NCBI GenBank assembly: GCA_964577195.1
Contig: CAZNYF010000083.1
Coordinates: 1 to 13,074, forward strand
Reading direction: 5' to 3'
From: HyVt-560 sp964577195
GTDB lineage: Bacteria > Pseudomonadota > Gammaproteobacteria > UWMA-0217
DNA length: 13,074 bases
Part shown: piece after piece, positions 1-6,728 of the stretch
How positions within the stretch are numbered: position 1 is the stretch's first letter
How the letters are laid out: each line of letters opens with the position of its first letter
Translations under genes and position numbers: made by a program
The notes under the pieces: model-generated
The model's database searches: none
Told to the model about the DNA's origin: nothing
Seen by the model: only the letters and a program-made list of their open reading frames with translations

Positions 1-435
1 TGTACCTCCCGCTAAACGTTGGCGTTGACAGGTTTTGTTCAGCCAGTTAATTAAAGCTTCTTTACGGTTTCCGATATTGCCTTCACACTTGATCAACAAG
101 GAAACAGTCATATTCATTTTTCCTTCTTCAATAATAGGCGGAGAACCAACTTTGTATTTTGCCGCTTCTTTATATTGATAAGCTGGATTTTTACTTTGAA
201 CTAATTGGTTGAAACCGTAAGTATGTACTTGATGTTGATGCGCGATGACCGCACACCCTGACAACTTAATATCTTGATATGGACTTACTTCGTTTTCTTT
301 ATAGCGATTGAGCTTTCGGGAAAGGTTATGGGAATACCCCAAAAAGTGAGTAATCGCAGGAAAACCCCAGGTAAACCCCGCTACAGCATTGGCTCCCTGC
401 ACTTGAATACGGTTAATCAATAAATACTGGCTCAT
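1..435 (-). CDS. csy2: Csy2 (Cas5f), type I-F Cascade subunit, N-terminal part only
   Basis: The reverse strand encodes 145 residues beginning MSQYLLINRIQVQ, followed by AGFTWGFPAITHFLGYSH near residues 19-36. This is the N-terminal signature of Csy2/Cas5f. The gene runs off the left edge, so the C-terminal half is not seen. In type I-F systems Csy2 pairs with Csy1 to form the tail of the crRNA-guided surveillance complex and holds the 5' handle of the crRNA; this is family knowledge. The ATG at 435-433 overlaps the TGA stop of csy1 as ATGA, and an AGGAAAG ribosome binding site lies inside the csy1 end, so translation is probably coupled to csy1. The identification is strong; only completeness is unknown. 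Confidence 0.93.
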   Translation of the reverse strand, partial: MSQYLLINRIQVQGANAVAGFTWGFPAITHFLGYSHNLSRKLNRYKENEVSPYQDIKLSGCAVIAHQHQVHTYGFNQLVQSKNPAYQYKEAAKYKVGSPPIIEEGKMNMTVSLLIKCEGNIGNRKEALINWLNKTCQRQRLAGGT

Positions 436-1958
436 AAGACTTTCCTTTCTTTGTGTTTTAACACTTGCTTAGTTTGCTCAATATGCTCACGCAAAGGCTG
501 TTCCAGCAATCGTCTCCACATCTGGCTGTGTTCTAGCTTGGGAGTGAATTGGTTATCTCTGCCTCTAAGCTGACGATTAACCCATTTAGAAAAATCATTT
601 CGAACCACCTTCTGCCAATCCGTATTTTGACGTGCTGCTTGAAATGATTCATCGCTACGATAAGGATCAAGTAAATATTGATGTTCAACTTTTAGCTTAA
701 TGCCATCAGTTACTGACCAGCCTGCTGGCAGATTTTCAATGGAGGCGATATAAAATAGAAATTCATCAATAATATTATCGACCCAGCGGTTTAAATGTCG
801 ATTGCGTTTGGGGTCTTTAATACTTAGATCAAGCTGCTTAAAACGCAGTAAAAAATCGCGCAGATAATCAATTTCTGTCTTGATTGTGGCGTTGTACATA
901 TTGCTAAAAAGAGATTGCCTATAGATGGGCGGTTTGAGTTGTGATTGCCATATAGGTGGCCGCGCTGAAAACAAATGTAGTTTTCCTCCCCGTATTGCAT
1001 TGAGTTGAGATGCATTTATATGATTGCTTGCAGTCACATTTACTTGTGACCTTTGTAAGAAAACAGCTCGTTCATTTACGTGGAATTTACCCTTTTCGTA
1101 TATTTTTTTGATCGATTTCTGTCTGCCATCAAAGACATGCTCATAAATAACATGTGCAATGGAAGAAGAAACAACATTGCATAATAGATGATATTCAGGG
1201 TTCTCAATATTCAGGGGGAAGAAAATCTGCTTAGCCAAAGCGTGGGTGGCAGGTGCGCCGGTATCCATCGCCTTCCTAAAACCACTCGTCCAGCTATTTA
1301 AAAGCTCATCTTTTTCTTCATAATTCTTCACCAAGCTATCGAAGAAATGCTCATCTTTGGCAAGTTTCTCAGCAAGTTTTACACCATTTAACTCAAGCTC
1401 AAGAAATTGAAATATCGGAGAAAATTGACTACCCGCAACAGCACCATCAACTCTCTTATTCGCTAAAGCTGAAGTGGTCATGTACCCATCGCTAACATCA
1501 TTCACACTATCAAGTATGGATGGCGAATCAATTTTCGAATGTGTCAATTTAATAACGTGCGTTGCAAAGCTAACACTGGATGCACTTTTACAGTTTCGTG
1601 AAAGCCAGTTTTTTATAAAAAACTTATCGGATAATAATTTTCTTTTTATTGCATAGCCCTTTAATAATTTAAAGCTATTCAGGTCATCAGGTGTTTTTTC
1701 TTCATCCAGATTGAATAGGGTTATTGCTCTTCTTTGCTGAAAATCAAGTGAAGACTCATCTTGTTCTTTTTTGTTTTTTCTCGTGTTGAATATCAACTCG
1801 ATATTTTCATCATTAAAATAATCCGCTTCAGAGAATAAATCTTCCACCTTTCTGATTTCGTCTTTTAGATATTTTTCCTCGTCAGTATCACGCTTACTTT
1901 TAAGGAAGTCCGTTATTACTTCCTCCCAGCTTTCAAATGAGGTTTCTTCTCTACTCAT
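432..1958 (-). CDS. csy1: Csy1 (Cas8f), type I-F Cascade large subunit
   Basis: This 508-residue protein is the I-F large subunit. In the family it forms the tail heterodimer with Csy2 and takes part in PAM recognition on the target DNA. Visible family blocks are FQFLELEL (about 183-190), GAPATHALAKQIFFPL (234-249), SQLNAIRGG (317-325) and PPIWQ (334-338), with a Trp-rich C-terminal part. The first 60 residues are rich in Glu, Asp and Lys. It is about 70 residues longer than the P. aeruginosa Csy1 I recall (about 434), and the extra length lies before the FQFLEL block. The ATG at 1958 is 2 bases past the cas2-3 stop and has an AGGAG site six bases upstream, inside the cas2-3 end. The 3' end overlaps csy2 by ATGA. 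It is therefore co-transcribed with cas2-3 and csy2. Its base composition is AT-rich compared with cas1. Confidence 0.92.
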   Translation of the reverse strand: MSREETSFESWEEVITDFLKSKRDTDEEKYLKDEIRKVEDLFSEADYFNDENIELIFNTRKNKKEQDESSLDFQQRRAITLFNLDEEKTPDDLNSFKLLKGYAIKRKLLSDKFFIKNWLSRNCKSASSVSFATHVIKLTHSKIDSPSILDSVNDVSDGYMTTSALANKRVDGAVAGSQFSPIFQFLELELNGVKLAEKLAKDEHFFDSLVKNYEEKDELLNSWTSGFRKAMDTGAPATHALAKQIFFPLNIENPEYHLLCNVVSSSIAHVIYEHVFDGRQKSIKKIYEKGKFHVNERAVFLQRSQVNVTASNHINASQLNAIRGGKLHLFSARPPIWQSQLKPPIYRQSLFSNMYNATIKTEIDYLRDFLLRFKQLDLSIKDPKRNRHLNRWVDNIIDEFLFYIASIENLPAGWSVTDGIKLKVEHQYLLDPYRSDESFQAARQNTDWQKVVRNDFSKWVNRQLRGRDNQFTPKLEHSQMWRRLLEQPLREHIEQTKQVLKHKERKVL

Positions 1959-1960
1959 AC

Positions 1961-4900
1961 TTAACTCCTGACATCCTGATAAACACCCAGCTGCGGGTGA
2001 TAGTTATATTCTTCACTGTTACCATTTTCGTATTCCGTTAGCCTGACTTCGCCAAATTTGCGACTGACCTGGATTAGATCCAAACCCATATCATCAGACA
2101 ACTTCTGATAGACGCTCAAAGCGTCCAGCTCAAACCAAAAGTGATTGTTTACCGCAATCGTTTCCAGTTTTGTTTTGTTGATACTGATGGTTGGTTCACC
2201 ATATTCTGGCGGAGATACTTGTTCATTTTTCCATTTCCAACGAGGCTCTCTATAAGCGTTATCCAACCATAGGTAGTACGCCTCATCCTTGTTAGAATCA
2301 CGAAAACGCTGTTGACGCTGTACTTCACCGCACCAGTGAGGTTGGTTCTTCCACCAGATTTGTGCAGGGCTGTTCCCAGTAAAGAGTTGCTCTGCTAACG
2401 CCTTATGCTCCAGTTCAATCAAGTTTCTATATGCTTGCTTTTCGTTAATGCTGTATCCATTGGGCAATTGAATTCTTTGTATTGCTGTAATTTGTTCGTA
2501 CTGTTCATTTTCCAAAATCTGTGACAAATCATGGGATTCCATTTTCAAGCTTTGGGATTCAAACCCAGGGCGTGTAAAACAAACTTCTTTTTTGTTCAGT
2601 GCTTTATAGTTTTTGTGTAGTAAAAGCAGATTTGGCGATTCTGGTATGTTGTCACGATGCCTGAGTATTCTGCCAGCAAGTTGAATAATAGAGCGCATGG
2701 AGCTGGGTTCTACAATTGCCCAATCATAGTCATGATCTCGCCCGACTTCTGCGACTGGAGAGGCGAGTATGATAAAAATATGGTGTTTTGTATCAGGACT
2801 TTTCTGAAAAGCTTGCTCAATTTCTTTTTCTTTCCAAATGGCATCAGGATTTTTTCGATTCAATAAATTATCCAATTTATATTCTATGGATGATCGAACA
2901 GCCAACGGATAACGACTGTGATAAATACAGTAGTGAATGCAGGTGTTTTTATCCTGAACTGGCTTCTGTAACAGAGCTTTAGCTACGGCAATTAACTGGT
3001 TTATATTGGCCATACGCACTAGTCCAACAGACAACGATTTGTTGTTCTTGCTTTGGCCATGAGCTTTATGGAGTTTAATCGAGCAGCCTTGAATGGTAGC
3101 TGCCATACTTTTTGCTATGGTTTGCTCATCATCATGTTGAACAACAACGATGCTAGCTTTACGTTTTGCAGGGAGTACTTGTAAATGTTTAATTCGTTTC
3201 TTTACGAATTTTTCATGCTCTTTCTTAAATTTTTCAAACTGTTTGCAGGGTTCACTTTTACTGTTCTCTTCATCAAACCAAGCACAAGTAATTTCTCCTG
3301 ACCAATCATCCAGATTGGCTCTTGCATACTGTTTCCAACCAGCCTGATAAGCCTGAAATAAGGCATAAACCAGAGCAGGTGGAATGGTGGCTGTTGAGAG
3401 CAAAACACGGCTACCCAACATGCCCGCCCAATTCACCAGTCGGCATAATGCTGGTAAATCACTTAGTCCGAAATCATCAGGTTCATCCAGCACTAGGTCA
3501 GATGTGAGCAAGCGAAGCATGGCAGGTATTTGTTTTCCGCCTTTGATGCCCTCCGTCGCTGGAATTAGATGATCAATCGTACTGACCAGTACCGGAGCAG
3601 AAACCAGATTATCTAGCCCTTTCTGTGTCTTCGTCCATTTGCTCAGACTATGAGTGGCTTCGGTGCTCCCATAGTGAACATATAGGTCTGGATCAATAAT
3701 TTCTTCGCTAGACTCACTGCCGCTCTCTTTCGGTGAAAGCTTTTCATTTGCAGTTTTTCTATCCGATTGCTTCTGGTTTTCAAAAAGCTGCTTCACAGCA
3801 GTACCGCCTACGGCAATCGCTAACTCTTCATCCGTAAGTTTAAGCTCTTTCTGAAATTCCCTACCTGTTTGCAGAGTCAGCACCCGAAGCCCTAGAGCAA
3901 CTGTAAATCGTACACGCCCTGTTTGCAGCCCTAATGCAGTCATGATCTTGGCATTGGCACGTGTCTTGCCTTTGCCAGTTGATGCCATATTGATACCTAA
4001 GAAACCATTTTTGAGCGTGTTCTTGCCAATTTTTTCAGTCAGTTTTCTTGCTTTGTCCTGCCAACCAAAGGCTTCTTTAAAATTTGAGGGTACATTCTTT
4101 GTTAGAGCATCATTGGGTTCCAAAGAAGTAAGCGAAGAATTCAAACGAGGTAATGCTTTAACAATCTCAGCCGCATGTTTGGCAACACCTGTCAGATGTT
4201 CATCTAGTTGTTGCTTGAAGATTTTTTGATTGGTTACCCATTCTGTATTGGCATAAACCTTGTAATTGCGGTTACGCCATTGCTCAGCGCCTTTAACTTC
4301 CGCCTGTTCCGATGTTAATGATGAATAAAAATGATCTGCAAGTATCAAGCTAAGCCGTGACAGATGGGTGGCAAACAGCTCGTCATCTAACCAGTTTGTT
4401 TCGCTGTTTAACTGGGGGCGAAGTTTGACCAATACCTCAGATGCTAAAGTACATGCCTTTGAACGCCACTGAATGCTCTTGTAGGGTAGATCACGAAACT
4501 GCCAGTTTTCTTCTAGTCGCTCTTTTTGGTCATCATCATTGCAATTGTGTGAATTCCATAGTGGAGTGAAATTACTCTCAAGCCATTTATCAACACCATT
4601 CAAATTAGGTGGAGTGTTTTCTTTCTCTTTCCAACCGGGATAAACAGGTAGTTTGTGGTGCGTAACAATGAGCCAGGCAACCAAGCGGGCGAAAGACGGT
4701 AAGTCTAATATCTTAGGTTCATCTTTCTCATCTATTCCGTCTTTATAGCATTCTCGATGATCGCTTCTGTCTATTTCACTTAAGCTTTCCAACCATTGCT
4801 CATCTGTTTTGTTGTTACCGACAAATGCTTGAAATAGCCTGTAAGAAACCCACTCGTGGCGGTACGGCTCAAAATTTTCTGTTTTCTCATTTGGGTCGAG

Positions 4901-5305
4901 CTTTCTCTGAAACAAAACTGTTGCTTTACCAAAATCATGAAATAGCGCAGCAATAGACGCTGCTGATTGCATGAGAGGCAATAGCTTGAAGGCATTATTG
5001 TCCACATATTGATCAATTTTCTGATCAGTATAATTCACAGGCACAATTCCCTCCGTATTGAACTTATCCTTATTTCCCACTATCCATATAAATTCACTCC
5101 TACTCCGACTACGAATCCAATGACAACTCACCGCTGTATTCTTACTCGCCGTTTTCCGCAATAACTTCTTTACCGCTTGCAAGCCTTCATTGGTGATCAC
5201 GGTTTGCCAGGTGCGGTTGCCGATGCGATTGGCAAAGGCATCGAGCACTCTGCGTGTTTTGTTGAGGGCTTTCTTTTCACACTGGGAGACGAAGGTGACC
5301 ATCAT
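1961..5305 (-). CDS. cas2-3: Cas2-3 fusion, type I-F helicase-nuclease
   Basis: This 1114-residue protein has the Cas2-Cas3 fusion layout that is diagnostic of type I-F. Residues 1-85 are Cas2-like (VSQCEKKALNKTRRVLDAFA, then NTAVSCHWIR and FIWIVGNKDKFN). An HD nuclease domain follows, with LFHDFGKA at 121-128, H150, THHKLP at 215-220 and ADH at 323-325. The SF2 helicase has Walker A STGKGKT at 442-448, a DEPD box at 607-610, STATIPP at 637-643 and QLAGRILRHRD at 875-885. All the key residues I can check are present. In this family it is recruited by Cascade to unwind and degrade target DNA, and with Cas1 it integrates spacers. The start ATGATG has AAGGTGA upstream and lies in an inverted repeat (5291-5319). 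Instead of cas1, its upstream neighbour is a divergent vapBC pair 99 bases away. I found no strong promoter in that gap, so it may depend on transcription from cas1 or on a weak local promoter. Confidence 0.95.
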   Translation of the reverse strand: MMVTFVSQCEKKALNKTRRVLDAFANRIGNRTWQTVITNEGLQAVKKLLRKTASKNTAVSCHWIRSRSRSEFIWIVGNKDKFNTEGIVPVNYTDQKIDQYVDNNAFKLLPLMQSAASIAALFHDFGKATVLFQRKLDPNEKTENFEPYRHEWVSYRLFQAFVGNNKTDEQWLESLSEIDRSDHRECYKDGIDEKDEPKILDLPSFARLVAWLIVTHHKLPVYPGWKEKENTPPNLNGVDKWLESNFTPLWNSHNCNDDDQKERLEENWQFRDLPYKSIQWRSKACTLASEVLVKLRPQLNSETNWLDDELFATHLSRLSLILADHFYSSLTSEQAEVKGAEQWRNRNYKVYANTEWVTNQKIFKQQLDEHLTGVAKHAAEIVKALPRLNSSLTSLEPNDALTKNVPSNFKEAFGWQDKARKLTEKIGKNTLKNGFLGINMASTGKGKTRANAKIMTALGLQTGRVRFTVALGLRVLTLQTGREFQKELKLTDEELAIAVGGTAVKQLFENQKQSDRKTANEKLSPKESGSESSEEIIDPDLYVHYGSTEATHSLSKWTKTQKGLDNLVSAPVLVSTIDHLIPATEGIKGGKQIPAMLRLLTSDLVLDEPDDFGLSDLPALCRLVNWAGMLGSRVLLSTATIPPALVYALFQAYQAGWKQYARANLDDWSGEITCAWFDEENSKSEPCKQFEKFKKEHEKFVKKRIKHLQVLPAKRKASIVVVQHDDEQTIAKSMAATIQGCSIKLHKAHGQSKNNKSLSVGLVRMANINQLIAVAKALLQKPVQDKNTCIHYCIYHSRYPLAVRSSIEYKLDNLLNRKNPDAIWKEKEIEQAFQKSPDTKHHIFIILASPVAEVGRDHDYDWAIVEPSSMRSIIQLAGRILRHRDNIPESPNLLLLHKNYKALNKKEVCFTRPGFESQSLKMESHDLSQILENEQYEQITAIQRIQLPNGYSINEKQAYRNLIELEHKALAEQLFTGNSPAQIWWKNQPHWCGEVQRQQRFRDSNKDEAYYLWLDNAYREPRWKWKNEQVSPPEYGEPTISINKTKLETIAVNNHFWFELDALSVYQKLSDDMGLDLIQVSRKFGEVRLTEYENGNSEEYNYHPQLGVYQDVRS

Positions 5306-5319
5306 GAGATGTCACCTTC
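5291..5319 (-). promoter_or_regulatory. Inverted repeat enclosing the cas2-3 ribosome binding site and start
   Basis: GAAGGTGAC (5291-5299) and GTCACCTTC (5311-5319) are perfect 9-bp inverted repeats around an 11-base loop. In the cas2-3 mRNA the Shine-Dalgarno AAGGTGA is in one arm, the ATGATG start lies in the loop, and codons 2-5 form the other arm. A hairpin of this kind could block ribosome entry. As DNA, the same symmetry could be a repressor operator. The repeat is seen directly; either function is inference. Confidence 0.5.
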
Positions 5320-5343
5320 CAGTTTCCGCAAAATTTCTATCGG

Positions 5344-5371
5344 TTGCAAAGCATCAATATAGGCATATACT
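5344..5371 (+). promoter_or_regulatory. Candidate sigma-70 promoter of vapB1C1
   Basis: TTGCAA (5344-5349) and TATACT (5366-5371) are separated by 16 bases. Transcription would start near 5378, about 27 bases before the vapB1 ATG at 5405. A GGAG ribosome binding site (5394-5397) follows, 7 bases from that ATG. The second VapBC module has the same TATACT -10. Confidence 0.42.
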
Positions 5372-5391
5372 GATGACTGTTTTGATGCTTT
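5348..5391. promoter_or_regulatory. 10-bp inverted repeat, candidate VapB1 operator
   Basis: AAAGCATCAA (5348-5357) and TTGATGCTTT (5382-5391) are perfect inverted repeats with 24 bases between them. They flank the candidate vapB1 -10 box. VapB antitoxins usually repress their own operon by binding paired inverted sites, so this is the best operator candidate. It also lies in the only upstream DNA that cas2-3 has, so binding here could affect both directions. Confidence 0.42.
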
Positions 5392-5404
5392 TTGGAGTTT
5401 AGTC

Positions 5405-5608
5405 ATGCGCACCACTTTAAATATTGATGATCAGTTGTATGCCAAGGCGGTCGAGTTGACGGGTATTGAGGAGAAAACGGCGCTACTGCGTGAGGGGTTG
5501 AAGGCATTGATTGAGCGTGAAAGTGCGCGCAGGTTGGCGAAGCTGGGTGGTTCTGAGCCGCAGCTTGATTCTGTGCCTCGACGACGGTCCGAGCAGGCGG
5601 GCGGCTAA
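5405..5608 (+). CDS. vapB: VapB-family antitoxin (ribbon-helix-helix type), module 1
   Basis: This 67-residue protein begins MRTTLNIDDQLYAKAVELTG, a short strand followed by helices as in ribbon-helix-helix VapB antitoxins (residues 1-40). A charged, Arg-rich tail (residues 41-67) would wrap and block the toxin. It is expected to neutralise VapC1, encoded 1 base downstream, and to repress the operon with it. The ATG at 5405 has GGAG seven bases upstream. It is transcribed divergently from cas2-3. The gene is noticeably more GC-rich (about 53-58% in sampled lines) than cas2-3 (about 42%), which fits separate acquisition. The family call is firm; the cognate pairing rests on adjacency. Confidence 0.85.
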   Translation: MRTTLNIDDQLYAKAVELTGIEEKTALLREGLKALIERESARRLAKLGGSEPQLDSVPRRRSEQAGG

Positions 5609-5609
5609 C

Positions 5610-5981
5610 GTGGTTTTGGTAGACACTTCTGTCTGGATTGATCATTTGCGCTCTGAAGATGCGCAGTTGGTTAAGTTGCTGAAATCTGGGCTGGTTTGTA
5701 TTCACCCGATGATTATTGGTGAGCTTGCTTGTGGAAATTTGCAGAATCGCCAGGGGCTTTTGACCCTTTGGGGGAACTTGCCTCATGTGACTGAGGCTTC
5801 TCACCCAGAGGTACTTCATTGTATTGAGCACAATCAGCTGATGGGCAGAGGCGTTGGTTTTATTGACCTGCATTTATTGGCCTCTGCCTTATTAAGTGCT
5901 CATACTTTCGTCTGGACGCGAGATGTTCGCTTACAGCAAATCGCGAATGAGCTGGCTGTGGGTTGGCAGGCGTTGCACTGA
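5610..5981 (+). CDS. vapC: VapC PIN-domain ribonuclease toxin, module 1
   Basis: This 123-residue PIN-domain protein starts MVLVDTSVWIDHL. The four acidic positions expected of VapC toxins are present: D5, E38 (in IIGELACG), D86 (FIDLHLLASA) and D105 (WTRDVRL). Members of the family are Mg-dependent RNases that cleave tRNA or rRNA when not bound by VapB. I chose the GTG at 5610. It is 1 base after the vapB1 stop, gives the standard N-terminus with the first catalytic Asp at residue 5, and the upstream extension of the frame only reads vapB1 out of frame. Length is normal and no residue looks damaged, so the toxin is probably active. It needs VapB1 from the same transcript. Confidence 0.88.
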   Translation: MVLVDTSVWIDHLRSEDAQLVKLLKSGLVCIHPMIIGELACGNLQNRQGLLTLWGNLPHVTEASHPEVLHCIEHNQLMGRGVGFIDLHLLASALLSAHTFVWTRDVRLQQIANELAVGWQALH

Positions 5982-6041
5982 AGCGCAATTTGTTGATGCT
6001 TGTTCTACAGCGTTTGTGGTGGCTGAGTATTTTGCCTCGCA

Positions 6042-6066
6042 ATGTATATACTGCTAGTACATACAT
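6042..6066 (+). promoter_or_regulatory. Promoter/operator of vapB2C2
   Basis: ATGTATATACT (6042-6052) and AGTACATACAT (6056-6066) form an imperfect inverted repeat: 11-bp arms, one mismatch, 3-base centre. It contains the likely -10 TATACT (6047-6052) and lies 26 bases before the antitoxin start. No good -35 is seen at the right distance. This is the usual layout of a VapB autoregulatory site. The repeat is observed; binding is inferred. Confidence 0.5.
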
Positions 6067-6091
6067 ATCGAGTATCACTATGAGGCGTACC

Positions 6092-6325
6092 ATGATCACT
6101 ACCAGAGTTTTTAAGAGCGGCAATTCACAAGCTGTGCGCATTCCCAAAGAGTTCCAGCTGGATGCATCGGAGGTTGAGATTTTTAGCCGGGGTGATGAGC
6201 TGGTGATTCGTCCTATGCAAGACTCTCTGTCGGATGTCATGGACATATTTGCGTCTTTTCCTGATGATTTCATGGAGGATGGTCGGGATGACCCTCCACC
6301 GCAGGAGAGGAATTTTGATCTATGA
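6092..6325 (+). CDS. vapB: VapB/VagC-type antitoxin with SpoVT-AbrB fold, module 2
   Basis: This 77-residue protein begins MITTRVFKSGNSQAVRIPKE, the hallmark of AbrB/MazE-fold VapB (VagC) antitoxins. The DNA-binding swapped-hairpin domain covers roughly residues 1-45. An acidic tail rich in Asp and Pro (58-77) would bind the toxin. I chose the ATG at 6092 because GAGG lies six bases upstream and it gives the canonical N-terminus. An in-frame ATG at 6080 would add four residues with a poorer binding site. The stop overlaps the vapC2 start as ATGA, indicating coupled translation. The antitoxin fold differs from that of module 1, so the two modules are not a simple duplication. Confidence 0.88.
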   Translation: MITTRVFKSGNSQAVRIPKEFQLDASEVEIFSRGDELVIRPMQDSLSDVMDIFASFPDDFMEDGRDDPPPQERNFDL

Positions 6326-6726
6326 AGGCTCGGTATATGATGGATACATATACCTGTATTTATTTGAAAAACCGTCGTCCTGCCTCTACTGCTGAACGTT
6401 TTAGTCGCTTGTCCTGGGGTGAGGTTGTGATGTCTTTGATTACCTATGGTGAGCTTTATAGCGGGGCTTTGAAAAGTGTGGAATCGACGGCGGCACTGAA
6501 TAACCTGAGTCATTTGAGTAAACGTTTGCCGGTTCAGGCGATGTCGATTCAGGTGGCTGAGACTTATGCCGATATTCGCAGTGATTTGGAGAAAAAAGGT
6601 CAGGTGATCGGCGGTAATGATTTGTGGATTGCAGCGCATGCGTTGACGCTGGATCTGACTCTGATAACTAACAATACTGGTGAATTTAGCCGCGTAGATG
6701 GCTTGAGTATCGAGAACTGGGTTTAG
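6322..6726 (+). CDS. vapC: VapC PIN-domain ribonuclease toxin, module 2
   Basis: This 134-residue VapC/FitB-like PIN protein has D8 in YMMDTYTCIYL, E44 in ITYGELYSGA, D100 in IGGNDLWIAAHAL and the TNN..EF.RV C-terminal block (116-125), ending in ENW. These are the expected catalytic and structural positions. Position 10, often Asn in this family (DTN), is Tyr here, probably without loss of function. It is translationally coupled to vapB2 by the ATGA overlap. Its TAG stop is only 2 bases from the stop codon of cas1 on the other strand, and no terminator fits between, so transcripts of the two genes must overlap. Family knowledge makes it an RNase held inactive by the AbrB-type antitoxin. Confidence 0.88.
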   Translation: MKARYMMDTYTCIYLKNRRPASTAERFSRLSWGEVVMSLITYGELYSGALKSVESTAALNNLSHLSKRLPVQAMSIQVAETYADIRSDLEKKGQVIGGNDLWIAAHALTLDLTLITNNTGEFSRVDGLSIENWV

Positions 6727-6728
6727 GT

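Noticed and set aside
5306..5480. Local minus-strand promoter for cas2-3 (for example TTGGCA with TATTTA)
   Set aside because: The -10 match is poor (3 of 6) and lies inside vapB1; too weak to list as a feature.
5403..5873. A 156-codon minus-strand open frame opposite vapB1 and vapC1
   Set aside because: It is a shadow of the PIN-toxin gene, rich in Gln, His and Pro, with no family resemblance.
5306..6728. Insertion sequence or transposon carrying the TA genes
   Set aside because: There is no transposase, and I could not find terminal inverted repeats or a target-site duplication at the edges of the TA block.
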